43,654 nucleotides of DNA from an uncultured Prevotellaceae bacterium (GCA_902771785.1 CACXYH010000048.1:1-43654); one strand, 5' to 3'. Counted from the stretch's first letter, positions 7,965-16,893 are shown. Program-made: numbers and translations. The notes: a model not told the origin generated them from the sequence alone.

Positions 7965-9190
7965 ATTTCCCCTTTTACATAGCCCGGCGCTACCTCTTTT
8001 CTAAGAAGTCGACGAATGCCATCAACGTGATTAGCGGCATCTCGGTGGTAGGCGTGGCTGTGGCTACGATGGCATTGGTGGTTACGTTGAGCGTCTTCAA
8101 TGGCTTCCACGACTTGGTGGCCTCGCTCTTCACGGCTTTTGACCCGCAGCTCGAGGTGAGACCCGCAACGGGCAAAACCATAGCTGCCGACGACCCCGTG
8201 CTGACAGAAATCAAACAGCTGGAGGCTGTAGAGGTGGCTACGGAGTGTGTTGAAGACCAGGCACTGGCCATCTACCACGGACGCCAGGCGATGGTGACGG
8301 TGAAGGGCGTGGAAGACAACTTCGACAGCCTGACCCACATCCGCGAAATCCTGCTGGGCGACGGCGAGTTTGAACTGCATGCCGCCGACATGCACTACGG
8401 TATTCCCGGCATACGGCTGGCTGAGATGCTGGGCACGGGCTATCGCTACGATGATCCGATGCAAATCTTTGCTCCGCGGCGTGAAGGGCAGCTCGACATG
8501 ACCGACCCTGAGAGTGGCTTCGAGCGCGACGAACTCTATTCGCCCGGTGTGCTCTTCTCGGTGATGCAGGCCAAATATGACAAGGGCTACATTCTGACTT
8601 CGATTGGCTTTGCCCGCCGCATCTTCGACCAGCAAGGCATGGTCTCGTCGCTGGAACTGCGACTGAAGCCCGGCAGCGACTTTGAAGCCGTGAAGAAGAA
8701 CATCAAGAAGCTGGCTGGCGACCGCTTCACGGTGAAGGACCGCTTTGAGCAGCAGGACGACACCTTCAAGATTATGAAGATCGAGAAGTTCATTGCCTAC
8801 ATCTTCCTCACCTTCATTCTCATGGTGGCCTGCTTCAATATCATCGGCTCCATCTCCATGCTTATTATCGATAAGAAAGACGATGTGGTGACGCTGCGCA
8901 ACTTAGGAGCCAGCGACCGCCAAATCACTCAGATATTCCTCTTCGAGGGCCGCATGATTTCGGCCATCGGTGCCGTGATAGGCATCTTGATCGGACTGCT
9001 ACTGTGCTGGATTCAGCAGACGTTCGAGGTCATCAAACTGGGCTCGCAGGCAGGCTCGTTCATCGTGCCCGCCTATCCTGTGAGCGTCCATCCGTGGGAT
9101 GTCGTGCTGGTGTTCGTAACGGTGATGGCCGTAGGCTTCCTTGCCGTGTGGTATCCGGTGCGCTACTTCTCCAAGCGACTACTATCGTAA
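7961..9190 (+). CDS. ABC transporter permease, LolC/LolE-MacB (FtsX) type
   Basis: The protein has 409 residues with a first transmembrane segment near 20-47, a long periplasmic domain (about 50-270) and three C-terminal transmembrane segments in an FtsX-like domain. The N-terminus (FPFYIARRYLFSKKSTNAINVISGIS) is typical of LolC/LolE-type proteins that extract lipoproteins from the inner membrane. No ATPase gene is adjacent, so a LolD partner must be encoded elsewhere. Its ATG overlaps the rbfA stop, an arrangement I believe recurs in Bacteroidetes. Export of lipoproteins is inferred from the family. Confidence 0.87.
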   Translation: MNFPFYIARRYLFSKKSTNAINVISGISVVGVAVATMALVVTLSVFNGFHDLVASLFTAFDPQLEVRPATGKTIAADDPVLTEIKQLEAVEVATECVEDQALAIYHGRQAMVTVKGVEDNFDSLTHIREILLGDGEFELHAADMHYGIPGIRLAEMLGTGYRYDDPMQIFAPRREGQLDMTDPESGFERDELYSPGVLFSVMQAKYDKGYILTSIGFARRIFDQQGMVSSLELRLKPGSDFEAVKKNIKKLAGDRFTVKDRFEQQDDTFKIMKIEKFIAYIFLTFILMVACFNIIGSISMLIIDKKDDVVTLRNLGASDRQITQIFLFEGRMISAIGAVIGILIGLLLCWIQQTFEVIKLGSQAGSFIVPAYPVSVHPWDVVLVFVTVMAVGFLAVWYPVRYFSKRLLS

Positions 9191-9214
9191 ACTTTATAAT
9201 AGGAACAAGATAAA

Positions 9215-10204
9215 ATGAACGAAAAGTATTTTCAGACACTGAAGTCTGCAGAAACTGAAGACTGGTTAGACTATCATTTCATACGGCCGTTCAGCTATCT
9301 GTGGGCGTGCGGATTTGCACGCCTTGACATTCACCCCAACACGGTGACCATTCTCTCGATGATTATCGGTGCGCTCAGTGCCGTCTTCTTTGCCCACGGC
9401 AGCTTCTTCTACGAAGGAACCACGGGCATTGTCATGAACATCATCGCCATCATTCTGCTTATGATTGCCGACGTGCTCGACTGTGCCGACGGACAACTGG
9501 CTCGCATGACGGGCAAGAAGAGCCGTCTGGGACGTATTCTCGACGGACTGGCCGGCTACGCCTGGTTCCTTCCCATCTATCTGGTGCTGGTCTATCGCTT
9601 CTATGTTCACCACGAGATAGAGTTCGGATGGCTGGGCATCAGCGATACCGAGCAGAATGCCATCATCGCCACCGTCGTCGTCTTTGTGCTGGGACTCATC
9701 TCCGGCATTATCGGACTGGCTGGCCAACAGCGACTGGCCGACTACTACATCCAGGTGCACCTCTTCTTCCTGAAAGGAGAGAAGGGCAGCGAGCTCGACA
9801 CCTCTGAGCGTCAGCGCGAGATTTACAGGCAAATGACCAAGGAGACCAGTTTCCTGGAGCGCTTGTTCCAGAAGTCGTATATCGACTACACCCTGAAGCA
9901 GGAGCAGGCCACTCCCCAGTTCCAGCGTCTGATGAGGCTGTTGCGCCAGAAGTTCGGCAGCACCGAGAACATTCCTGCCGAGGTGCGCGAGCAGGTTCAC
10001 AGCCATTCGCTGCCGCTGATGAAGTGGAACGGACTGCTCACGTTCAACTTCCGCGAGTCGTGGCTCTTCCTGTTCTGTCTGCTCGACGTGCCTGCCATGA
10101 ACTTCGTGTGGGAAATCATCGGCATGGGCCTTCTCTGCTGGTATGTCAACCATCGCCACGAGACGTTCTGCCGCCAGATTGCCGACCAATTAGAACAAGC
10201 ATAG
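9215..10204 (+). CDS. CDP-alcohol phosphatidyltransferase family protein with altered motif
   Basis: This 329-residue integral membrane protein has the CDP-alcohol phosphotransferase signature at residues 89-114: Asp89, Asp92-Gly93, Ala96-Arg97, Gly106 and Asp110. The position of the fourth, catalytic Asp (114) is Gly. Active members exchange CMP for an alcohol on a CDP-activated lipid or headgroup. Several hydrophobic segments flank the motif, and a charged soluble loop lies around 185-265. The gene is 24 bases after the permease and 13 bases before a flippase-like membrane protein gene, so a lipid-headgroup role is likely. The missing Asp makes the exact reaction uncertain. Confidence 0.8.
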   Translation: MNEKYFQTLKSAETEDWLDYHFIRPFSYLWACGFARLDIHPNTVTILSMIIGALSAVFFAHGSFFYEGTTGIVMNIIAIILLMIADVLDCADGQLARMTGKKSRLGRILDGLAGYAWFLPIYLVLVYRFYVHHEIEFGWLGISDTEQNAIIATVVVFVLGLISGIIGLAGQQRLADYYIQVHLFFLKGEKGSELDTSERQREIYRQMTKETSFLERLFQKSYIDYTLKQEQATPQFQRLMRLLRQKFGSTENIPAEVREQVHSHSLPLMKWNGLLTFNFRESWLFLFCLLDVPAMNFVWEIIGMGLLCWYVNHRHETFCRQIADQLEQA

Positions 10205-10217
10205 GAGAGCAGAGGCA

Positions 10218-11291
10218 ATGAAGTGGACGAAGCAAAGACTCAACAACCTGTTCTTCGTGATTGGCGTGCTGGCCGTCGTGATCATGCTGTTCACGTTCGA
10301 CATCAGCTTTGCCGAACTGTGGCAGCACCTCTGCCATGCGGGCTACTGGCTCATTCCGATTATCGGCGTGTGGGTCTTCATCTATGCCATCAACGCCCTT
10401 TCGTGGCAGCGCATCATCAAGAGTAAGCTCGGTGAGGGCGAGCACGTCAGCTTCTGGCGCATCTATCGCCTCACCATTACGGGCTATGCCCTGAACTATG
10501 CCACGCCTGTAGGCGGACTGGGAGGCGAGCCTTACCGCATCATTGAGCTGTCGAAAAACATCGACAAGGAGCATGCCACGTCGTCGGTCATCCTCTATGC
10601 CATGATGCACTTCTTCGCCCACTTCTGGCTGTGGTTCACGTCGATATTCTTCTACCTCATACTCGTGGCCATCGGCGACCTTCCGCTGACGCCCACCGTG
10701 GCAGTTGTCTTCCTGATCATCGGCGGTTTTTGCCTGCTGGCCTTCTACGTGTTCTCGAAGGGATACCGCAACGGCGTGGTGGTGAAAATCATTAAATGGA
10801 TAGGCAAGTTGCCCGGACTGAAAAAGTGGAGTGGGCGCTTCCTGACCAATCATGAGGAAACGCTGCACCACATCGATGAGCAGATTGCTGCCCTGCACCG
10901 GCAGGACAAGCGGGCTTTCTACGAGAGTCTGCTGCTGGAGTATCTGGCACGCATCGTGCAGAGTCTGGAGATTCTGTTCATGCTGCTGCTCTTCGGCGTC
11001 GACGGCGGTGGCGGAACTTCAGGACTGCTCATTACCTTCGTGCACAGCATTCTCATACTGGCTTTCACCTCGCTCTTTGCCAACATCATCGGCTTCCTAC
11101 CCATGCAGCTGGGTGTTCAGGAGGGCGGCTTCGTTATTTCCATCGCCGCCCTCGGACTGTCGGCCGCGCTGGGCATCTTCGTGAGCATCATCTGCCGTGT
11201 GCGTGAGATTATCTGGATTTTCGTTGGCATCATGCTCATGAAAATCGACGTTCCCCGCCAGCAGCCGTCAGACCTTCGACAGGAACCGTAG
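10218..11291 (+). CDS. lysylphosphatidylglycerol synthase TM / flippase-like membrane protein (UPF0104)
   Basis: This 357-residue polytopic membrane protein (about 8 hydrophobic segments) matches the LPG_synthase_TM / UPF0104 family. A typical feature is the conserved TPVGGLGGEPYRI segment near residues 95-107. The soluble aminoacyl-transferase domain of MprF is absent, so it is the membrane half only, a type proposed to flip lipids or act with lipid-modifying enzymes. It is the last gene of a cotranscribed set starting at the PurF-like gene. Its 3' end overlaps that of panE on the other strand by 24 bases. Confidence 0.8.
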   Translation: MKWTKQRLNNLFFVIGVLAVVIMLFTFDISFAELWQHLCHAGYWLIPIIGVWVFIYAINALSWQRIIKSKLGEGEHVSFWRIYRLTITGYALNYATPVGGLGGEPYRIIELSKNIDKEHATSSVILYAMMHFFAHFWLWFTSIFFYLILVAIGDLPLTPTVAVVFLIIGGFCLLAFYVFSKGYRNGVVVKIIKWIGKLPGLKKWSGRFLTNHEETLHHIDEQIAALHRQDKRAFYESLLLEYLARIVQSLEILFMLLLFGVDGGGGTSGLLITFVHSILILAFTSLFANIIGFLPMQLGVQEGGFVISIAALGLSAALGIFVSIICRVREIIWIFVGIMLMKIDVPRQQPSDLRQEP

Positions 11292-12173
11292 CTCGGCCTC
11301 GAGCATCTCGAGCTTCGGCATGCGGAAGCCGGCTTCGCGGGCTATCTGCAGCGGACGCGTGTAGAGGTAGTGTATTTCCATGGGCCGATGGAAGTCGAAG
11401 TCGAGCTTCATCGAGGGCGAGTAGGGAGTCATCTCGTCGGTCATCTTGATCATTTTCTCGGCAAACGAGGCGTCGATGTTCTTCACGCACAAGTGCTGTG
11501 CTGCTCCAATCACCTCGAGCATCTGCTCGCGAATGAGCTGGCGTGTGGCTTCATGCTGCAGCAGCAGGTTGGTCTGCGTGTTCAGCGCCACGGTCATGCC
11601 GTTGAAGGGCATGTTCCATACGGCTTTCTTCCAGCGTGCTTCCTGATACTCTACGAGCCCGGCCTTGACGCCGGCCGCATTGAAGTCGGCCACCACCTGC
11701 TCTACGAGCGCTGGGTCGTCGCACGAATAGTTGCCCAGGTTGATTTGTCCGTAGCACTGGTGGTCTATGCGTCCCGGCTCCGTCTTGGCCGAGCAGATGA
11801 AAGCCAGGCCAGCAGCCAGCCGCAGACCGGGAAACATTTGCGCTACGTCCTGCTCCACGCCGATGCCGTTCTGAATGAGCACCACAAGCGTTGCGGGCTG
11901 CAGCAGCGGTGGCAGCAGCTCGCGCAGCAGGTGGTTGTTCACCGACTTCAGGCACACCAGCACCACGTCGCACGTAGGCATGTCGCCCGCCTGCCGGTAC
12001 ACGTGGGGCTCGTCCAGGTGGAACGACCCGTTGCACGAGTCTACCTGCAGTCCGTGTTCCTTCACATAGTCATAATCCTTATGCAGCAGGAAGTGCACTT
12101 CCTGTCCGCTCTGTGCCAGCCGGGCGCCATAGTAGCCACCGATGGCTCCCGTTCCAATCACTCCGTATCTCAT
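11268..12173 (-). CDS. panE: 2-dehydropantoate 2-reductase (ketopantoate reductase)
   Basis: At 301 residues this matches ketopantoate reductase, which reduces 2-dehydropantoate to pantoate with NADPH in vitamin B5/CoA synthesis. The N-terminal nucleotide-binding motif GTGAIGGYYGARLA is at residues 7-20. The segment WKKAVWNMPFNGMTVAL carries the conserved Lys/Asn positions of the active site. I chose the ATG at 12173, because the Rossmann strand begins at once (MRYGVIGTG); an in-frame ATG at 12209 adds 12 unlikely residues and runs into ispG. It is the last gene of the minus-strand operon, 16 bases after ispG. Confidence 0.85.
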   Translation of the reverse strand: MRYGVIGTGAIGGYYGARLAQSGQEVHFLLHKDYDYVKEHGLQVDSCNGSFHLDEPHVYRQAGDMPTCDVVLVCLKSVNNHLLRELLPPLLQPATLVVLIQNGIGVEQDVAQMFPGLRLAAGLAFICSAKTEPGRIDHQCYGQINLGNYSCDDPALVEQVVADFNAAGVKAGLVEYQEARWKKAVWNMPFNGMTVALNTQTNLLLQHEATRQLIREQMLEVIGAAQHLCVKNIDASFAEKMIKMTDEMTPYSPSMKLDFDFHRPMEIHYLYTRPLQIAREAGFRMPKLEMLEAELRFLSKV

Positions 12174-12189
12174 CTCCGTCTTTCTTTTT

Positions 12190-13563
12190 TTATTTGCGGT
12201 CGTTCTCAATGAGCTGCAGGAGGCGGTCTACGGCTTCGTCCTCGGGAATGTTCTTCTCGATGCACTCCTTGCCGCGATAGAGCGAAATCTTGCCTCGGCC
12301 GGCACCTACGTAGCCGTAGTCGGCATCGGCCATCTCGCCGGGACCGTTCACAATGCAGCCCATGATGCCTATTTTCAAGCCTACGAGGTGGGCGGTGGCG
12401 GCTTTGATGCGCTGAATGGTCTCCTGCAGATTGTAGAGCGTGCGTCCGCAACCGGGACAAGAGATGTATTCGGTCTTCGTGAACTTGATGCGGGCGGCCT
12501 GCAGGATGGCGTCGCTCAGACCTTCTAACTGCTGGGGCGTGTAGCCAGCCGACAGGATGTTGAGCTTCGTGGCTTTGCGGTCGATGAGCAGTGCTCCCAC
12601 GGCCATGGCGGCCTTCAGCTGCAGCGTTTCCCAGTCGGATGCGTCGAGGCTCAGGGTGATGGTGTCGTCGCTGATGCCAGCTTCGGCCTGCTGCCGCAGC
12701 AGGGTGCATTCAGGGATGAGCTCCACCAGCTTGCGTGCCACGGGAATTTCGCACTCCGGCTCCTCGCTCAGGCTGACGCGGATGGTGTCGCCGATGCCTT
12801 CGGTGAGCAGGGCGCCGATGCCCACGGCACTCTTGATGCGCCCGTCTTCGCCCTCGCCAGCCTCGGTGACGCCGAGGTGCAGCGGATAGTGCATGTCCTC
12901 CTGGTCCATCGTCTTGACCAGCAGGCGCACGGTGGTCACCATGACCACGGTGTTGGATGCCTTGATGCTGATGACGACGTCATCGAAGTGCTCGCGACGG
13001 AAGATGCGCAGGAACTCCATGCAGCTCTCGACGATGCCCTCGGGCGTGTCGCCATAGCGCGACATGATGCGGTCTGACAGCGAGCCGTGGTTCACGCCGA
13101 TGCGTACGGCCGTCTTGTGCTCCTTGCAGATGTTGATGAAGGGCACGAGCTTGGCCTCGATTTTCTGCAGTTCGGCCTGATATTCCTCGTCGGTATACTC
13201 CAGATGCTTGAACGTGCGGCCCGGGTCAACGTAGTTGCCAGGGTTGATGCGCACCTTCTCGCAGTATTGTGCTGCCACGTCGGCGGTGTGGGCCGTGAAG
13301 TGAACGTCGGCCACGAGTGGCGTGTTGTAGCCGTCCTGCTTCAGCCGCGCCGAGATATTCTTCATGTTCTCAGCCTCGCGGGTACCCTGGGTGGTGAAGC
13401 GAACCAGTTCGCCGCCTGCATCGATGATGCGCTTGGCCTGTGCTACCGAGCCCTCGGTGTCGTTGGTGTCGGTGGTAGCCATCGACTGGATGCGTATGGG
13501 GTTCTCTCCGCCGATGCCGATGTTGCCCACGTGGGCAACGATGCTAATTCGTCTTGTACTCAT
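12190..13563 (-). CDS. ispG: 4-hydroxy-3-methylbut-2-enyl-diphosphate synthase, shortened insert form
   Basis: IspG is the [4Fe-4S] enzyme of the MEP isoprenoid pathway that converts methylerythritol cyclodiphosphate to HMBPP. The TIM-barrel half (about 1-280) has VGNIGIGGENPIRIQSM at the start and CEKVRINPGNY. The C-terminal Fe-S half has ISCPGCGRTLYN and GIMGCIVNGPGEMADADYG, with the three cluster cysteines. The protein is 457 residues. Escherichia coli-type enzymes are about 370, and Bacteroidetes/plant enzymes with an inserted middle domain are about 600 or more, so this insert region (about 285-355) is unusually short. The start overlaps the purE 3' end by 20 bases. Confidence 0.9.
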   Translation of the reverse strand: MSTRRISIVAHVGNIGIGGENPIRIQSMATTDTNDTEGSVAQAKRIIDAGGELVRFTTQGTREAENMKNISARLKQDGYNTPLVADVHFTAHTADVAAQYCEKVRINPGNYVDPGRTFKHLEYTDEEYQAELQKIEAKLVPFINICKEHKTAVRIGVNHGSLSDRIMSRYGDTPEGIVESCMEFLRIFRREHFDDVVISIKASNTVVMVTTVRLLVKTMDQEDMHYPLHLGVTEAGEGEDGRIKSAVGIGALLTEGIGDTIRVSLSEEPECEIPVARKLVELIPECTLLRQQAEAGISDDTITLSLDASDWETLQLKAAMAVGALLIDRKATKLNILSAGYTPQQLEGLSDAILQAARIKFTKTEYISCPGCGRTLYNLQETIQRIKAATAHLVGLKIGIMGCIVNGPGEMADADYGYVGAGRGKISLYRGKECIEKNIPEDEAVDRLLQLIENDRK

Positions 13564-14050
13564 ACTTCACCTCGGCTAAGTCCTTATTGGCTTTCTCTAT
13601 CTTGGCTTTCAGTCCGCTCTTGTAGTCGGCCAGGCGCTGTGCCAGAGCCTCATCGCTCAGGGCCAGCATCTCAACGGCGAGGATGGCGGCGTTCTGAGCA
13701 CCGTTGACGCCCACCGTAGCCACGGGAATGCCCGGCGGCATCTGGATGATGCTGAGCATGGCGTCGAGTCCGTCGAGCATGCCCTTGATGGGAACGCCGA
13801 TGACGGGCAGCGTGGTCGAAGCGGCAATCACTCCGGGCAGAGCGGCGGCCATGCCAGCTCCGGCAATGATCACGCGCAGGCCGCGCTCCTTGGCTGTGCG
13901 TGCAAACTGCTCAACGGCATCGGGCGTGCGATGGGCCGAGAGGGCGTTGACTTCGAAGGGCACCTGCATCTCGTCGAGCAACTTGCAGGCTTTCTCCATG
14001 ACGGGCAGGTCGCTCGTGCTGCCCATGATGATGCTAACGATTGGTTTCAT
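13544..14050 (-). CDS. purE: 5-(carboxyamino)imidazole ribonucleotide mutase (PurE class I)
   Basis: This 168-residue protein carries the PurE hallmarks: SIIMGSTSDLPVM near residues 5-17, SAHRTPD near 38-44 and the AGAGMAAALPGVIA loop. It moves the carboxylate of N5-CAIR to give CAIR in purine synthesis. The usual partner purK is not adjacent. It lies between the PAP2-like gene (31-base gap) and ispG (20-base overlap), so translation of ispG may be coupled to it. Length and motifs are normal. Confidence 0.94.
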   Translation of the reverse strand: MKPIVSIIMGSTSDLPVMEKACKLLDEMQVPFEVNALSAHRTPDAVEQFARTAKERGLRVIIAGAGMAAALPGVIAASTTLPVIGVPIKGMLDGLDAMLSIIQMPPGIPVATVGVNGAQNAAILAVEMLALSDEALAQRLADYKSGLKAKIEKANKDLAEVKYEYKTN

Positions 14051-14081
14051 ATTGCTTGTCTTTCTTACTTATTATTATTCG

Positions 14082-14702
14082 TTACAGATAAATGATGCCG
14101 ACGACAGAGCAGGCCATGCCTATGAGAAAGCCGCCTACCACCTGTCCCAGCGTGTGCTGGCGCAGAATCATGCGGGCAGAGCCCAGCACGCCGGCCAGGA
14201 TGAACACCAGGCAGAACCACCACACGGGGTTGAAGCCGAAGTATTCGGCAAACACGAACAGGGCTCCGGCCACACCGCCGATGGCTGCCGTGTGGGTAGA
14301 GATTTTCCACCAGACGTTGATGATGGCGCACACCACCTGAACCACCAGGGCCGCAATGACGATGCTGCCCATGAAGTGGGGAATGTGCTGCAGGTTCATG
14401 AGCCAGATGCAGGTGATGTAGCAGAGGATGGAGATGACGTAGGGCACCATGCGTCGCTCGCGGTGACCCAGTTCGATGAGCGTCCACCCCTGGTGGCTGC
14501 GATAGAGGTGAATGAGGTAGGTGGGCAGCAGGATGGTGAAGAAGTAGACCAGTATGAGCACTTGCAGCCGGTAGCTCAGCGGCAGCAGCTGCAGATAGCT
14601 CAGGAAGAACAAGGCCACCAGTCCCACCAAGGGCAGGTAGAAGGGCGTGAAAATCATGCTGACAATGCGCGCCGTGAAGATGATACTCTTTTCTCTCGTC
14701 AT
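14082..14702 (-). CDS. PAP2-superfamily-like integral membrane protein
   Basis: The protein has 206 residues with about six closely packed hydrophobic segments. Late in the chain it has WKISTHTAAIGGVAG and RMILRQHTLGQVVGG, which resemble PAP2 motifs (Ser-x-His and Arg...His-x-x-x-Asp). The final Asp position is Gln, so activity is uncertain. It may be a lipid phosphatase relative or a non-catalytic membrane protein. It sits 24 bases after rpoN and 31 bases before purE in the minus-strand operon. The family assignment is moderate and the function unknown. Confidence 0.65.
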   Translation of the reverse strand: MTREKSIIFTARIVSMIFTPFYLPLVGLVALFFLSYLQLLPLSYRLQVLILVYFFTILLPTYLIHLYRSHQGWTLIELGHRERRMVPYVISILCYITCIWLMNLQHIPHFMGSIVIAALVVQVVCAIINVWWKISTHTAAIGGVAGALFVFAEYFGFNPVWWFCLVFILAGVLGSARMILRQHTLGQVVGGFLIGMACSVVGIIYL

Positions 14703-14726
14703 GCTTAGTACATACTATAATCTGTC

Positions 14727-16220
14727 TCAACTCTTTCTCAGCCTAGCCACCGGTATGCCCAGCTGTTCGCGATACTTGGCCACCGTGCGGCGGGCAATGG
14801 GATAGCCGCGCTGGGCCAGTTGCTCGCTCAGCGCGTCGTCGCTCAGCGGTTTGTGCTTGTCTTCGCTCTCGACGATGTCGCGCAGCGTGGCCTTGATTTC
14901 GCGCGTAGAGAACTCCTCGCCGCTCTCGGTGGTGATGCCGTCGCTGAAGAAGAAGCGCAGGGGGAAGGTGCCCCAGCGCGTCTGCGCATACTTTGAATTG
15001 CTGACGCGCGAGATGGTAGAGAGGTCCAGTCCTGTCTTCTCGGCCACGTCCTTCAGTATCATGGGTCGCAGCGAGGCTTCGTCGCCGTCTTCGAAGAAGC
15101 GGTGCTGCAGCTGGATGATGGCCCGCATGGTGAGCGTCAGCGTGCGGCGGCGCATCATCACGGCATCGATGAAGTTCTGTGCCGCCTCCACCTTCTTCTT
15201 GGTGTAGAGCAGCGCCTCCTTCATCTGGCGGCTCAGCGCATCCTTGTTCTGCTGGTATTCGCTGAGCAGGTCGGCAAACGACTGCGACACCTGCAGCTGT
15301 GGCACGTCGTTGTTGTTCAGCGTGAAGCTGATGGTGCCGTCGTCCTGCGTGTCGACGATGAAGTCGGGGGTTATCTGTTGCAATGAGCGGCCGATGGCTT
15401 CGCCCATCGATGCTCCGGGCTTGGGGTTCAGGCGTCGCAGCTCCTTCTGCAGCGCTTCGGCCTGCAGGTCGTTGAGCGAGAGGGCCTGCTGAATCTTGTC
15501 CCAGTGCTTTTTGGTGAATTCGTCGAAATAGTTGCTCACCACCTGTTGCATGAGTTGCTTGAGCCGCGAGTCCTCGCGCCGGCCTATCTGCAGCAGCAGG
15601 CATTCCTGCAGCGAGCGGGCTCCGATGCCGGCGGGGTCGAAGTCCTGCAGCAGCTTCAGCACGTGCTCTATCTCCTGTGGCGACGCGTCGATGTTCTGGT
15701 AGATGGCCAGTTCGTCGCTGATGGTGTAGAGGCTTTTGCGCAGCAGCCCGTCGTCGTCGAGCGAGCCGATGAGGTATTCCATGATGTTGTGCTCGCGCTC
15801 GCTGAGGTCTATCATGCGCAGCTGGTCGTGCAGCTGGTCCTGAAACGACGTCTGCTCGCTGAAGTTCATCTCCTCGCGCTCCTCGCTCATGGGCTGTCCG
15901 CCGCTGTATACGGGCAGTTCCTCGTCGTCGCGCCCGATGCCGGCTAGTGCCTCGTCGAGTGCCGACTGGCGTTCCTCGCGCTCGCGCTGGGTGTCGAAGT
16001 CGTCGTCGGTGCCGCCTTCTTCAGCCAGGTCGTCGTGCCAGTCGCCGTCGTCGTCGGTTCGGGTCTCGAGCGCCGGGTTGTCGTTCATTTCTGTCTCAAT
16101 ACGCTCTACCAGCTGCGTCACAGGCATCTCAATGAGCTGTGCCTGCAATAGCTGTAGCTGCGATACGCTTTGCTGCAACCGCTGCTCCAGTTTCTGTTCC
16201 TGTATCTGACTTTGAGCCAT
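14727..16220 (-). CDS. rpoN: RNA polymerase sigma-54 factor
   Basis: The 497-residue protein has the three regions of sigma-54. Region I (about 5-35) is Gln/Leu-rich and interacts with activators. An acidic linker rich in Asp/Glu runs about 45-110. The core-binding and DNA-binding regions follow. The C-terminus holds the RpoN box PIARRTVAKYRE, which contacts the -24 element, only about 15 residues from the end. It directs polymerase to -24/-12 promoters and needs AAA+ activators, none of which is encoded here. It follows the unknown 16243-16893 gene by 22 bases. Confidence 0.95.
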   Translation of the reverse strand: MAQSQIQEQKLEQRLQQSVSQLQLLQAQLIEMPVTQLVERIETEMNDNPALETRTDDDGDWHDDLAEEGGTDDDFDTQREREERQSALDEALAGIGRDDEELPVYSGGQPMSEEREEMNFSEQTSFQDQLHDQLRMIDLSEREHNIMEYLIGSLDDDGLLRKSLYTISDELAIYQNIDASPQEIEHVLKLLQDFDPAGIGARSLQECLLLQIGRREDSRLKQLMQQVVSNYFDEFTKKHWDKIQQALSLNDLQAEALQKELRRLNPKPGASMGEAIGRSLQQITPDFIVDTQDDGTISFTLNNNDVPQLQVSQSFADLLSEYQQNKDALSRQMKEALLYTKKKVEAAQNFIDAVMMRRRTLTLTMRAIIQLQHRFFEDGDEASLRPMILKDVAEKTGLDLSTISRVSNSKYAQTRWGTFPLRFFFSDGITTESGEEFSTREIKATLRDIVESEDKHKPLSDDALSEQLAQRGYPIARRTVAKYREQLGIPVARLRKS

Positions 16221-16242
16221 AGTGTCTCTCTCCCACTCTCTC

Positions 16243-16893
16243 TTAGTTCTTGAAATATTCGCTCAGCTGCTCGGCAAACGAAGCGAGCTGGCGGGTGTCG
16301 GCATTGCCGAAGCGCTGCCATAGCTGCGTGCAGGGCAGCAGCAGCGGGCTGAACGTCACGTCCTTGCGGTTCAGGTAGGGGTCACAGTGCTGGAAGACGT
16401 CGAGCACGTCGGCCACCAGCTGCGGGCTGAGCTTCAGCAGCTGGGCCAGCTCGGCCACTTCGGGCGTCTGCGGCACCATGGTGATGGGCGTCAGGCGGAA
16501 GTACAGGTCGAGAATCATGATGAGCATGGCGGGCGTCAGCCGCTCGTCTTCGCTCAAGGGGCGGAAATCGCGCTCGAAGGTCTCCTCCACCTCCACTCCC
16601 TCGTAGAACTCGCTGGCAGCTCCGAACCCGTTCATCTCGCGCAGCAGGCGAACGGCGCGTGCCAGCCGCTGCGGGCTTTTGGCGTATTGCTGCCAGATGC
16701 GTTCCAGCCGGGGCGTGTCCAGATTGGCAATCTGGCACATGCGGCTGAAAAGGAACCGTGGCGGAATGTGCAGTTCCATACTCAAATCGACCATATCGCG
16801 GCTGTACAGTGGCTTCAAGCCTACGGGCTTTCGCAGGTAAATTTGCAAGAGCAACAGCCAGTAATCGTCCTGCCAAATAGCTTTTTTTGCCAT
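16243..16893 (-). CDS. unrecognised soluble protein encoded upstream of rpoN
   Basis: This 216-residue protein has no signal peptide or clear membrane segment and appears mostly helical. It starts MAKKAIWQDDYWLLLLQIYL and has several Leu-rich amphipathic stretches. I do not recognise a domain. It is the first gene of the operon with rpoN, the PAP2-like gene, purE, ispG and panE, with 22 bases to rpoN. Similar small proteins may accompany rpoN in related genomes, but I cannot confirm this. A -7 box at 16913-16920 would give a very short leader. The coding call rests on operon spacing and an intact frame. Confidence 0.72.
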   Translation of the reverse strand: MAKKAIWQDDYWLLLLQIYLRKPVGLKPLYSRDMVDLSMELHIPPRFLFSRMCQIANLDTPRLERIWQQYAKSPQRLARAVRLLREMNGFGAASEFYEGVEVEETFERDFRPLSEDERLTPAMLIMILDLYFRLTPITMVPQTPEVAELAQLLKLSPQLVADVLDVFQHCDPYLNRKDVTFSPLLLPCTQLWQRFGNADTRQLASFAEQLSEYFKN

